Shown in pieces: positions 15,301 through 23,301 of a stretch of 43,746 nt of DNA (positions are counted from its first letter, which is position 1; the number at the start of each line of letters is the position of its first letter). A model generated the notes under the pieces. The model made no database searches. It saw only the letters and a program-made list of their open reading frames with translations, and was not told where the DNA came from. The position numbers and the translations under genes are program-made. This DNA is from an uncultured bacterium. Lineage in GTDB: Bacteria; Cyanobacteriota; Vampirovibrionia; Gastranaerophilales; Gastranaerophilaceae. The stretch lies in contig URPS01000016.1 in the NCBI GenBank assembly GCA_900549855.1, positions 1-43,746 of the forward strand. Reading direction: 5' to 3'.

Positions 15301-17222
15301 CCTTCTTCTGTAAAAGCTTCTCTATCCATTTGTTTTAATTCATCAAGAGATGCTTTTTTGATTTCTTTCTTTTCAAATTCAGTTTTCTTCATATCAAAAA
15401 CTTTTTGCTTTTTAGCAGGCAAAACTTCTCTATCGACTTGTTTAATGTCTTTTAAAGTTTTTGCTTTATCTAATCCAAGTTCTGCTTTTTGGCGTTTTCC
15501 TGCATCCAAAACTCCAGGATATTGCGCATCATTTTTTTCAAAGAATTTTGTAGCAACTTTTGCTTTTTGCGCCTTAGTCAAATCTTTGTCGTTCTTAATT
15601 GCATCAAGTAATTGCGCAACTTGATTTTTATCTGTTGTTTTTTCAATTAATGATTCGTATTGTTGAACCTTATTTTCTTTTGGCATATCAGCCAAGTTTT
15701 GTTTAAATTTTGCATTCGCTTCTTGTTGAGCCTTAGCTTGTTCTGGAGTTAGAGCCGGTGTACCTTGTGGATTTTCTTTAAAGCTATTTTTCCATTCTTT
15801 AATATTACCTTTTATTTTAGCTCTGCCTTTTTTAGTAATTAATCTTGCTCCACCTCTTAGTGTACCTCTAACAAGTCTTACCGGCTCCATTACAGTTTCT
15901 TTAGCAAGTTTTAATGGTGCTTTAGCAACATCTGCAACTTTAGTTTTTAATGAATTGTTTTTGTGATAGTCACCTACACCTTTTTTTAATGCTTTCCAGC
16001 CAACAGTTTCACTAAAACCACTTCTTGTATTTGAAATTCTATCACGCAAACCAACTTTGCCTTTTGCCATAAGTGTTGCGTTGTTTTTGGTTTCAATAGC
16101 TTTAGCAGTATTTCTGGCAGTTGCATGTGTTTTTGGTGCATTCTTAACTGAACCTTTTACCATCATTAATGACATACCAACTTGTGCACCGCCGGCACCT
16201 TTCTTCTTCCAGTTTTCCATTCTTTCGTTATTGGATAATAAAACATTTTTATTTTCTTCATTGGCATCATACATTTGTTTACCACCTTGATAACCAAATA
16301 ATCCGGCAATGCCAAGTTGAGTTCCAACACCTACTACAGTACCAATCGTAGCCGCAGTACCTGCACCAATACCAACAGCTGCAGCACCTGCAGCAGCAAC
16401 AGGAGCTGCTAATACACAGACTGTTGCTATTGCGCCACCAACAAGTACAGTAGTGCAAGTTCTTGATAAACTAAATTTTCTATTAGTTTTAGGTGAACCA
16501 TCTTTATTTTTTTCAGTAATTGGTTTTCCTTTTTGATCCAATAAAATTCTACCATTTTTATCTTTTTTATAAACCGGCACTTCTTCTGAAACCATGTCTG
16601 CAAACATGCTGCCAATACCACTTGCTGCATTTTTAGTTTTTGCCCACCAGTCATATTTAGCTATCTTGCCATCACTATCTATATAAGCTTTTTCTATATC
16701 AAGAAAAGCTCGTTCAGAAATTTCTTTACCATTTGCTTCAAAGTATTTTCTTTGTCCGCCTTTAATTTCAACAAAATATCTTCCGGTTTTAGAATCTTTT
16801 ACTGTTTGTCTAAATTTTGTAGCGTACTTATGTGATACGTTTTTTGCATCTCTAGCTATATATCTTTTGCTTTTTGCATTATATACACAATTTGCACCTT
16901 TTTGAAATTGTTCTTTTGTTATACGTTGGTTATCTTTGTAATAAAGAGTATTATAATTATCATCAACCATTGTAAAATAAGAAGAATTGCCTACTACATA
17001 ATATTTTTTGTTTGGTTCAAAACCATTTTTCTTATTATACTTTTTAGCTTCAGCAGATTTTTTCGCAGCAGTATCAAAAATTGACTTACCATTCTGTTTG
17101 ATTTCACGATAACCCTTAGGTCCTTTTTGGTAATACTTGCCATTTTCTGCCTTAATAATGTTATTAGTGGCATCGGCTGCGGTAAAATTTATAACCTTAC
17201 CATTAACATTGATTTTTCCCAT
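12339..17222 (-). CDS. Very large protein with a transglutaminase-like cysteine-protease domain, possible secreted effector
   Basis: 1627 residues, start supported by AAGGAG upstream; no classical signal peptide. In order: a Lys/Tyr-rich N-terminus with repeated GKYY/YYKD/RYF units (1-200); a Gly/Ala/Val-rich hydrophobic stretch (about 257-313) able to form a membrane hairpin; a long Lys-rich helical region (about 330-690); a transglutaminase-like domain with the full triad Cys879 (in AVCRHRS), His913 (GGHAWNVV) and Asp929 (IYDAMH); three about 48-residue repeats starting FAKFEDMIAK (about 1000, 1054 and 1234); an acidic Pro/Ser/Asn-rich linker (about 1356-1535); and a basic helical end. The CRHRS...HAWN arrangement is that of bacterial transglutaminase-like peptidases. 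The architecture resembles toxins or effectors delivered by a secretion system, but target and route are inference. It is monocistronic, with terminator 12292-12329. Confidence 0.8.
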   Translation of the reverse strand: MGKINVNGKVINFTAADATNNIIKAENGKYYQKGPKGYREIKQNGKSIFDTAAKKSAEAKKYNKKNGFEPNKKYYVVGNSSYFTMVDDNYNTLYYKDNQRITKEQFQKGANCVYNAKSKRYIARDAKNVSHKYATKFRQTVKDSKTGRYFVEIKGGQRKYFEANGKEISERAFLDIEKAYIDSDGKIAKYDWWAKTKNAASGIGSMFADMVSEEVPVYKKDKNGRILLDQKGKPITEKNKDGSPKTNRKFSLSRTCTTVLVGGAIATVCVLAAPVAAAGAAAVGIGAGTAATIGTVVGVGTQLGIAGLFGYQGGKQMYDANEENKNVLLSNNERMENWKKKGAGGAQVGMSLMMVKGSVKNAPKTHATARNTAKAIETKNNATLMAKGKVGLRDRISNTRSGFSETVGWKALKKGVGDYHKNNSLKTKVADVAKAPLKLAKETVMEPVRLVRGTLRGGARLITKKGRAKIKGNIKEWKNSFKENPQGTPALTPEQAKAQQEANAKFKQNLADMPKENKVQQYESLIEKTTDKNQVAQLLDAIKNDKDLTKAQKAKVATKFFEKNDAQYPGVLDAGKRQKAELGLDKAKTLKDIKQVDREVLPAKKQKVFDMKKTEFEKKEIKKASLDELKQMDREAFTEEGKAAFDKRKAKLEKKAQKAENGGSFYDNKVKPAIDGAKAKIRGVFKRKSQSFVEPNLKELSEQSLGNSNGVQKSAYIKDGKTVYTKEVRTLENGQVETVIKDLDGNIVKTTKTSNPIAQSNKFNVEHKIDCDEYIVDGYKDGGRKAYFDENGHITSSREIIVVDRAKDIALQNMIKEVKAKTSGMSPKRKAAFIQEYVYEKCGKQYSQKGNRKIWFEKNKNKEILLGDIVNENAPVAVCRHRSLLSKILGDEVGLHIELQRGNFADGYVSGGHAWNVVKFEDGTSAIYDAMHNKTSNITKGHVENYAKYYSDVNNGKLYDNGIEGYSQLKNTSGIKEANENSIGKKQKLDEHKSQNTKNSFAKFEDMIAKSDDMSQVRAKLSNNPEFNKLSQAEQRQLIAKINQREIEIVDMKNTFAKFEDMIAKSDDLSKVQAKLSNNPEFNKLSNADKLKLLEKLNKRKVELEAAAKTEDNVSLTQKETTRTKKYTTPQNESAFEKATRNCNNPNEVAPPRTVRLGKEKFNEAKQNLIDALDDITTIDDPQIGILEKRINSLQIRSQRRTLQELLDKKKADLTNAKLQSDVSSQTKSPNSENSFAKFEDMIAKTDDLSKVQAKLSNNPEFNKLSNADKLKLLEKLNKRKAELEAAASKSAPKETPKNESKTSKTGYSNNLFDNVKDMKTPTLGGLNAVKLADEKLVKPLEDALNSTLDPNQQYAYAEPPVQENSIVEESSEVDSENEVAEEPPVQESGDQEEVANPEDNSDVENPEESGDADETNSDDASNNIKDSEDAPASEPEQETQPPATDPQAPAAEQKDGGNAPAPSAPTTPKTNTPDSNAKGDSSVAPEQPAPAQSDNANNSKNVKDSKNDTVGQVDGEKKNDNVVQENSQEERDIPQNKKLEITKKVQEANTDDDIGNVLRELREVGRFKGRKNLRRLLKAKRKYNKELAENDMKKADKYQERVKKYQERVKDNIDEINEAYRDKLED
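12391..12431. repeat. 21-base tandem duplication inside the large gene
   Basis: TTAACACGTTCTTGATATT occurs at 12391 and again 21 bases later, encoding the duplicated YQERVKK heptad near the C-terminus of the 1627-residue protein. Confidence 0.8.
13378..14226. repeat. Three internal coding repeats of the large gene
   Basis: Units of about 145 bases at roughly 14082-14226, 13917-14063 and 13378-13523 encode FAKFEDMIAK...LSNNPEFNKLS...LLEKLNKRK. The last two are almost identical at the DNA level, so the duplication is recent or is kept alike by recombination; the first has diverged. Confidence 0.85.
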
Positions 17223-17300
17223 TTTCCAGAACTCCTTAAATTTTTACATCTTATTACTGTAGTTATCGGCACTTTGAGTGGAAAACTTTAATCAAATTTC

Positions 17301-17343
17301 ACTTCCTCTAGAGGAAGTCTTAGGTATTACATACCTAAGACTT
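17301..17343. promoter_or_regulatory. Two overlapping perfect inverted repeats
   Basis: An 18-base palindrome (17301-17318, ACTTCCTC/GAGGAAGT around TA) overlaps by four bases a hairpin with a 13-base perfect stem (17315-17327 with 17331-17343, loop TAC). Neither is followed by a T-run. Because they share bases 17315-17318, the fully paired forms exclude each other. Candidate operator or RNA switch in the divergent region. Confidence 0.5.
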
Positions 17344-17540
17344 GCATTTCTATTGTTTTTCAATCAATTGTAACAATTTCTCAAAATTCTTAACAAAAGA
17401 AATTATATTAAAATATATAAACTTTTAATTTAATCATTTTACACTCTCTTATCAGGTGATATAAATTTTTTGCCAAGAAAATAGAATAAGTAAGGTAGAA
17501 AACTCCCCCCCTCAAAGTCTTGAAAATACAAGTGTCGGTT

Positions 17541-17586
17541 ATTCCCTCTCCTAGCAGGAGAGGGCTAGGGTGAGGTAGAGTCTATA
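17541..17586 (+). repeat. Hairpin repeat B, copy 2, in the leader of the MlaA-fusion gene
   Basis: CCCTCTCCT/AGGAGAGGG (17544-17564) with loop AGC, followed by CTAGGGTGAGGTAGAGTCTATA. It is the counterpart of 3921-3966, in the same orientation relative to the gene downstream. Here a separate ribosome-binding site (GAGGAGA, about 17594) follows the repeat. Confidence 0.85.
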
Positions 17587-17605
17587 TCACAAAGAGGAGA
17601 TAATT

Positions 17606-19684
17606 TTGAAAAACAAAATAATATCATTAGTTTTACTATTGTTGTTAGCGTTCAATAACTTAGGCGCGGTAACATTTGCAAAAGAAGATATTCAAGCAGT
17701 TCAAACAGAGGCGCACAGATATCCGGATTACGCAAAAATGTATGTCGGCGAAGACAAGTTTGAAGGGTTTAACCGTAAAATGTTTAACTTAAATCGCAAG
17801 CTCAACAAGTTTGTAGCACGCCCTGTGCATATACTTTGGTCATCTATTATGCCCAAATACGGAATGGACAGGATTAGAAATGCTTACAACAACATTGAAT
17901 ACCCTAAACGGCTTGCAAGTTGCATAATTCAGCGTGACGGAGATGGTATAAAAAAAGAAACTGTAAGATTTTTAACCAATTCTACAATCGGTTTGGGCGG
18001 CTTGTTTGACCCAGCAGAGAAGATTTTCAAGGTTAAACCGACTAATGAAAACATGGAACAAGCATTATGTAAATGCAAAATGTGTTCCGGTTCTTACCTT
18101 GTTATGCCCTGCCTTAACGCTTGCACTCCTCGTTCGCTATGCGGACGTGCTCTGGAAGCTGCACTTGACCCTTCTGTATATTTAGCGACACCACTTACCG
18201 CTTTAGTAAAATTCGGTTTGATGGTCAACAGAACTTCTTACATGCAGCCTTTAGCCAAAATGATTGAGAGCGATTATGCCGACCCTTATGACATACAAAA
18301 GAAATTGTACGGGATGGAAAATTATATCAGGAATTCCAATCTCGACCGAAAAGATTTACTGACTACAAATGCAGAAATTATAGAAGAAATCGCTAAAGAA
18401 GTTCAAGCTCCGGAAATAGCCGAAAATGCCGACGAGAGCCAAGAGAATGGTATAACAGGTGCGGCTGCCGCAATTGAAAATATTGAAGACATTGAAATTA
18501 TTAAAAAAGAACCATTAAAGGTTGATATAGAGCTTGCCGATTTCAACGCGCAAACTCCAATTGTAGATTCTATGCGCACAGCACTTTTTGATAACCCTGA
18601 TATAAATAAATCTATTTGGAACGAACTTTCTATCTGGAACAGAAGTTTTGCAAAACGTATCAAAACAGGCTCTGTAAATATTGCGGAGGGGCGAGATGAT
18701 TATAAATTCCGCTACATTTTGCAAAAAGATAAAACTTCCCCGCTTGTAATACTTTATCCATCAATCGGAGAAGGTTCTAATGCGCATCATTCAACCGTAT
18801 TTGCCAAAATATTTTATGATGAAGGGTATTCTGTAGTAATGCAAGGAAGTCATTTCCATTGGGAATTTGTAAAAAGTATGCCGAGTGGTTATTGCCCAGG
18901 GATTCCTGCACAAGATAGTGATTATATAAAACTTGTGACAACAAAAATCCTTGAGAATTTGCAAGAAAAATATGATTATGAACCAAGAGAAAAAGTTGTT
19001 GTAGGGACTTCTTTTGGCGCTTTGGCAACATTATTTTTGGCAGACAAAGAAAGCAAGAATAACACACTTAATATAAATAAATTTATAGCGATATCTCCAC
19101 CTATAGAGTTGATTTACGCTTTAGAACAATTAGATAAAAACAGCGATGAGTTCGATAAAAACTCTCCGGAAGTTAAGCACAAAACTGCCGTAACTGCTGC
19201 AAAGATTTTACAGCTTACACAAGTAAAAGATGCGCCGGATTTCAAAATAGATACACTTCCGTTTAGCGAAGAAGAAGGAAAGCTAATCACGACGTTTATA
19301 CTAAGACAAAAGCTTTCTGACTTGATTTATGCAATAGAAAATATTGCAACCGGTAAAAAAACAGATTTCTATGAAGCATTTAATAACATGAGCTATCACG
19401 ATTACGCACAAAAATATTTGCTAAAGGATAGCGTGCTCACGATTGATGATTTGCGTTACGAAACGAGTTTATTCTCTCTCGCAGATTATCTAAAAAATAA
19501 TAACAACTACAGTATTTACCATTCTCTTGATGATTTCTTTACTAACAAAAATCAGATAACAAAGCTCAAAAATATTACAGGAAAACATCTTATTGCTTTA
19601 TCGAACGGTTCACACTTGGGATTCTTGTACAGAAAAGAATTTCTTGATGCTCTGAAGCGGGATGTAGAAGGTAATGGCAATTAA
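17606..19684 (+). CDS. MlaA (VacJ)-like domain fused to an alpha/beta hydrolase
   Basis: 692 residues, TTG start chosen because GAGGAGA lies seven bases before it. Residues 1-25 are a Sec signal without a lipobox, whereas MlaA is usually a lipoprotein. Residues about 45-250 are MlaA-like: FEGFNRKMFNLNRKLNKFVARPV, then RFLTNSTIGLGGLFDPA and YLVMP; an unusual CKCKMC cluster replaces the usual GQW region. After an acidic linker (about 260-300), residues about 370-690 form an alpha/beta hydrolase with nucleophile GTSFG (Ser469) and a terminal His in NGSHLGF (His670); the acid residue is not certain. MlaA removes surface phospholipid from the outer membrane, so the fusion suggests extraction coupled to lipid hydrolysis, probably on the periplasmic side. 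The substrate is inferred. No other mla genes are nearby. Confidence 0.82.
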   Translation: MKNKIISLVLLLLLAFNNLGAVTFAKEDIQAVQTEAHRYPDYAKMYVGEDKFEGFNRKMFNLNRKLNKFVARPVHILWSSIMPKYGMDRIRNAYNNIEYPKRLASCIIQRDGDGIKKETVRFLTNSTIGLGGLFDPAEKIFKVKPTNENMEQALCKCKMCSGSYLVMPCLNACTPRSLCGRALEAALDPSVYLATPLTALVKFGLMVNRTSYMQPLAKMIESDYADPYDIQKKLYGMENYIRNSNLDRKDLLTTNAEIIEEIAKEVQAPEIAENADESQENGITGAAAAIENIEDIEIIKKEPLKVDIELADFNAQTPIVDSMRTALFDNPDINKSIWNELSIWNRSFAKRIKTGSVNIAEGRDDYKFRYILQKDKTSPLVILYPSIGEGSNAHHSTVFAKIFYDEGYSVVMQGSHFHWEFVKSMPSGYCPGIPAQDSDYIKLVTTKILENLQEKYDYEPREKVVVGTSFGALATLFLADKESKNNTLNINKFIAISPPIELIYALEQLDKNSDEFDKNSPEVKHKTAVTAAKILQLTQVKDAPDFKIDTLPFSEEEGKLITTFILRQKLSDLIYAIENIATGKKTDFYEAFNNMSYHDYAQKYLLKDSVLTIDDLRYETSLFSLADYLKNNNNYSIYHSLDDFFTNKNQITKLKNITGKHLIALSNGSHLGFLYRKEFLDALKRDVEGNGN

Positions 19685-19728
19685 TTCACTCGATAATTGT
19701 TATAAAAATCATTAATCGATACCCACCC

Positions 19729-19785
19729 GCATTCGTAGCTCACTAACGTTCACACGACTGCGACCTCCCTAACTAGGGAGATTTA
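19729..19785 (-). repeat. Dispersed repeat A, copy 2
   Basis: Reverse orientation: ACCCACCCGCATTCGTA, then CGACTGCGACCTCC and the terminal palindrome-like CTCCCTAACTAGGGAG. Lies just upstream of the promoter of the DUF4186 gene. Confidence 0.85.
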
Positions 19786-19794
19786 TATTCTTGC

Positions 19795-19823
19795 TTGAGT
19801 AATACATTCTATTGGAGTATAAT
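19795..19823 (+). promoter_or_regulatory. Promoter giving a nearly leaderless transcript for the DUF4186 gene
   Basis: TTGAGT (19795-19800) and TATAAT (19818-19823) with a 17-base spacer. The expected start of transcription is about 19830, three bases before the ATG at 19833, and there is no ribosome-binding site. Confidence 0.6.
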
Positions 19824-19832
19824 ACTTGCGAA

Positions 19833-20174
19833 ATGTACGACAAACTATTTAATGCTTTAGCAAAATCAACATTCAGGAGTCGATTTAAACTCAAAGAAAA
19901 AGACAAAGAGTATCTTAACCAAAAAGGGATTGATACAATACGTTCGCACGCAAAAGATTTTATATCAAAAAGGCTTGCACCGGCTGAAATCCCAAATGAC
20001 GGTAAACAAACACCGATGCGTGGTCATCCGGTATTTATTGCACAGCATGCAACTGCAACCTGCTGTCGAGGATGTTTAGAAAAATGGCACAAGATTCCAA
20101 AAGGCAGAGTGTTGACGGAACAAGAACAAGAATATGTTGCAAATGTAATTATGGAATGGATAAAACGACAATGA
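19833..20174 (+). CDS. DUF4186 family protein
   Basis: 113 residues from the ATG at 19833; a TTG 21 bases upstream is in frame but lies inside the promoter. The protein matches the DUF4186 pattern as I know it: the FRSRFKL start, then RGHPVFIAQHATATCC, RGCLEKWH and IPKGR, and the closing TEEQ-type helix (TEQEQEYVANVI). The His and the Cys cluster (CCRGC) look like a metal site, but the biochemical role of the family is unknown. It overlaps the YbaK-type gene by four bases (ATGA), so the two are translationally coupled. Apparently cytoplasmic. Confidence 0.82.
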   Translation: MYDKLFNALAKSTFRSRFKLKEKDKEYLNQKGIDTIRSHAKDFISKRLAPAEIPNDGKQTPMRGHPVFIAQHATATCCRGCLEKWHKIPKGRVLTEQEQEYVANVIMEWIKRQ

Positions 20175-20644
20175 GCGATTATAAAACAAACGTTATGAGA
20201 ATGCTGGATAAAGCTAAGATAAATTACAAACACTACACTTATGCCGATACAGACGCTATAAGCGGAGTAGAAGTCGCAACGGTTCTTAATCAAAACCCAG
20301 ATAGAGTGTTTAAGACTCTTGTTACGGTTGCGAAATCCGGCAATCATTATGTTTTTATGATTCCTGTCGCAGAAGAATTGGATTTAAAAAAAGCAGCGCA
20401 CACTGTCGGAGAAAAATCGGTTGAAATGTTAAAAAGCAAAGAGCTTTTACCACTAACCGGTTATATTCACGGCGGATGTTCTCCGATTGGAATGAAAAAA
20501 TTTTTCAGAACTGTAGTTGACTCGTCCGCATTAAACTTTGATACAATAATGTTTTCTGCCGGCAAAATCGGATATCAAGTAGAGCTTGCACCTAAAGATT
20601 TGGAAAAAGTTATTAGGGTGGAATTTGGAGAAATAGCAGTTTAG
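20171..20644 (+). CDS. ybaK: YbaK/EbsC-type aminoacyl-tRNA deacylase (Cys-tRNA(Pro) deacylase)
   Basis: 157 residues. The start at 20171 overlaps the previous stop as ATGA. The fold is that of the YbaK/ProX editing domain: KINYKHYTYADT at the N-terminus, then RVFKTLVTVAKSGNHYVFMIPV with the functionally important Lys after RVF, LLPLTGYIHGGCSPIG with the conserved GG-SP-G loop, and a C-terminal MFSAGKIGYQVEL segment. YbaK hydrolyses Cys-tRNA(Pro) formed in error by prolyl-tRNA synthetase, acting in trans in the cytosol. The length is typical. Specificity could differ within the family, but the assignment to YbaK/EbsC is strong. Confidence 0.93.
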   Translation: MSDYKTNVMRMLDKAKINYKHYTYADTDAISGVEVATVLNQNPDRVFKTLVTVAKSGNHYVFMIPVAEELDLKKAAHTVGEKSVEMLKSKELLPLTGYIHGGCSPIGMKKFFRTVVDSSALNFDTIMFSAGKIGYQVELAPKDLEKVIRVEFGEIAV

Positions 20645-20730
20645 ATGATTAGAGTCATAAAGGCTTAACCATTTAGACCAATATTTGAGCTAAACATCTA
20701 CGCATCCACGCATCTATTAGCATTTATCAG

Positions 20731-23301
20731 CTACTTAACTTCTGATTGAATAACATTTCCATTAAAGTATTTATTTGCGACACTAATAATATCAGAAGCA
20801 GTTACTTCGTCAATCATTTTTATGTATTCATTCAAGAAATCATATCCGAATCCGTAAGTTTCAAACAAGCCGATATTGGTTGCTTTTTCTGAATTTGTTT
20901 CCATTGCAATAACAAAGCTGCCTTTCAGTCTGTCTTTAGCGTCTTTAAGTTCTGTATCTGATACAAACTCCATTTTAAAACGTTCAATTTCTGCTAAAAT
21001 TTTCTTTCTGGAATAATTTAACGTTTCAGGATTTGTTCCAATATAGCTCATAAAAGTTCCGCCAAGCATTTTAGGTGAATAGCTGGAGCCCAATTGATAA
21101 GCTAATCCATCTTGTTCTCTAAGATTGCGGAATAATCTTGAGCTCATACCGGAACCTAATATTGTGTTCATAACTTTTAAAGTGACAAAATCTTTTTTAT
21201 TCTGAACACCTGTCGTTTGCCAACCCAAGAATAACCACGCAGTTTGCAAATCTTTGATGTTTTGCGAAACACTCTTTGGCGCAGTAACTTTCGTTACGTG
21301 GTAATTGTTATAATTTACAGCCGGATTATTTTTGTTTTTCAAAATACGACCGAAATCAGCAATCATTTTGTCAGAATCAACATTACCATTAATAGATACG
21401 ATTACATTTTTTGAATCCAAGATTTTGTTGTAATAATTAACAATATCGCTCTTTTGAACAGTTGGCAAAGTTTTTTCTAATATTTTGTTTGAATGTGAAT
21501 AAACACTATTTTCAAAAATTATTGTTTTAAAATTTTCTAAAGCGATATTCATAGGAACATCACGTCTTTGTTTAATTTTGTTCAGAATTTCTGTTCTTTT
21601 TTTCTCAATTTCATAATCGTCAAATGTTGAATTATTGATTATTTCATCAAGAATTTCCATTGTTTTTTCTATCTGCGCAGTCGTTGTCTGAACGTTAATA
21701 GAGAAAAAGTCTTCGCTGCAAACCGGCTCAATTATAATACCGTTTTCATCAAGAATTTGAGCAAGTTCTTGTGCTGAATATTTTTTTGTACCTTTTAACA
21801 TAACTGCAGCAGCCAATGTTCCTTCTCCAGAAATTTTTTCTAAGAATTCTCCACCTTTTGCAATAATACTCATTGCAATTATGTCATTGTTTTTATTTTG
21901 GTTTATCAAAAGTGTAGAACCGTTATCAACCTTATATTTTACTGTTCCATTATTTTCTGAAATCTTTTCTGCGGTATGAGTTTTTGTATCCTTATTTTCA
22001 ACAGCATTTTTCATAGATTCCGGAAGTATTATTGATACGGCACTTCTGTTAACTCCCAAATACTTTCTGGCAGCAGCCACAACATCTTGCGCTGTAACTT
22101 TTTTGATACTATCCACATAAGTATCGTAGAGATTTGAACTATTTGTAAGTGCCATAATATAACCAAGCTCATTGGAAATATTTGAAGTTGATTCTCTTGA
22201 ATAATAAGTATCTTGGATGATTATATTTTTTGCACGTTGTAATTCTTCATCTGTAATTCCGTATTTTTGCATATTAGCAATTTCATCAAAAATTGCTTTT
22301 TCTAATTTTTCTTGACTAGCCGGTGTAAAATTGGATGTTATATAAAATATTCCATCATCTCTATAACTTCCGTTAGAAGCAGATATTGAGTATGCCAAAC
22401 CTTTTTGTTCTTTAATATCTCGATATAATCTGGAAGATTTACCGCCGCCTAAAATTTCTGCTAAAACATCAAGCGCAAATGTTTCGGAATTTGTAATATC
22501 TACACCTCTAAATCCAATCATCATGTATCCGGATTGAGTATCCGTATAATCAACTTTGCGTTTTTGCGCTGTTAGCGGAGCTTCTTTTTTGAAAACTTTT
22601 TTTATCGGCTTTTTATAACCTTGATTAAAATTTTGTTGTATTTTTGAAACAGCTTTTTCCGGTTCCACATTCCCAACAACAAGCGTTACCATATTAGAAG
22701 GAGCATAATAATTATTAAAATAATCAATAATCTCTTCTCTTCTTATTGTTCCAATTATATCAGTTGTACCGATAACCTTCCTTTTATAAGGATGTTTTGA
22801 ATACATTAAATCGTTCAAGTTATCGTAAACTTTTTTAGAAGGTGTATTACCATCCTTCGCAATTTCTTCTAATACAACTTTACGCTCTTTTTCTAATTCT
22901 TTGCGTGGAATTTGCGGATTAAGCAACATATCAGAATGCAAGTCCATTGCCGTTTCAAAATATTCTGACGGAATTGTAATATAATAATGCGTAAAATCCT
23001 TGCTGGTAGCTGCGTTTACAATAGCACCTTTTGATTCCAAAATCCTATCCATATCACCTGTAGGGTGTGCTTTTGTACCTTTAAAAAAAAGGTGTTCTAA
23101 AAAGTGCGCAACTCCATTGTTTGTATCAGTTTCATTAATAGAACCCGTTTTAATCCAAGTATCTATTGTAACAATTGGATTATCTTTTATCGGATATACA
23201 ACAACAGTTTGACCGTTAGGAAGTTTTTGAACGGTGTAATCAGCAGCCCAAACCGTTGCAGTAAGTAAAAATAACGTACATATTATTAAAAGTTTTTTCA
23301 T
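20731..23301 (-). CDS. Secreted M16 zinc metallopeptidase, two-module
   Basis: 856 residues from the ATG at 23301, preceded by GGGGTGA; a TTG two codons upstream is less likely. Residues 1-20 are a Sec signal, so it works in the periplasm or outside. The first module has the inverted zinc motif HFLEH (His66, Glu69, His70) and the downstream Glu in KERKVVLEEI, followed by the SNMVTLVVGNV and GGGKSSRLYRDIKEQKGLAY segments of M16 enzymes. The second module (from about residue 440) repeats the fold without HxxEH and has its own GSGMSSRLFRNLREQDGLAYQ. Such pairs form a clam-shell chamber that degrades or processes peptides. It is monocistronic; a second M16 sequence lies at the right edge of the window. 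Confidence 0.92.
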   Translation of the reverse strand: MKKLLIICTLFLLTATVWAADYTVQKLPNGQTVVVYPIKDNPIVTIDTWIKTGSINETDTNNGVAHFLEHLFFKGTKAHPTGDMDRILESKGAIVNAATSKDFTHYYITIPSEYFETAMDLHSDMLLNPQIPRKELEKERKVVLEEIAKDGNTPSKKVYDNLNDLMYSKHPYKRKVIGTTDIIGTIRREEIIDYFNNYYAPSNMVTLVVGNVEPEKAVSKIQQNFNQGYKKPIKKVFKKEAPLTAQKRKVDYTDTQSGYMMIGFRGVDITNSETFALDVLAEILGGGKSSRLYRDIKEQKGLAYSISASNGSYRDDGIFYITSNFTPASQEKLEKAIFDEIANMQKYGITDEELQRAKNIIIQDTYYSRESTSNISNELGYIMALTNSSNLYDTYVDSIKKVTAQDVVAAARKYLGVNRSAVSIILPESMKNAVENKDTKTHTAEKISENNGTVKYKVDNGSTLLINQNKNNDIIAMSIIAKGGEFLEKISGEGTLAAAVMLKGTKKYSAQELAQILDENGIIIEPVCSEDFFSINVQTTTAQIEKTMEILDEIINNSTFDDYEIEKKRTEILNKIKQRRDVPMNIALENFKTIIFENSVYSHSNKILEKTLPTVQKSDIVNYYNKILDSKNVIVSINGNVDSDKMIADFGRILKNKNNPAVNYNNYHVTKVTAPKSVSQNIKDLQTAWLFLGWQTTGVQNKKDFVTLKVMNTILGSGMSSRLFRNLREQDGLAYQLGSSYSPKMLGGTFMSYIGTNPETLNYSRKKILAEIERFKMEFVSDTELKDAKDRLKGSFVIAMETNSEKATNIGLFETYGFGYDFLNEYIKMIDEVTASDIISVANKYFNGNVIQSEVK

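Larger units (their letters stand above)
17223..17605. other. Divergent intergenic region (383 bases)
   Basis: Lies between the start of the large minus-strand gene and the MlaA-fusion gene. It contains the minus-strand ribosome-binding site (about 17232-17238), two overlapping hairpins (17301-17343), an AT-rich stretch (17380-17440) likely to hold promoters, and hairpin repeat B copy 2 (17541-17586). No gene is seen. Confidence 0.6.

Noticed and set aside
20072..20170. N-terminal extension of the YbaK-type protein
   Set aside because: It would overlap most of the DUF4186 gene in another frame; the ATGA overlap at 20171 and the family's normal length give the start.
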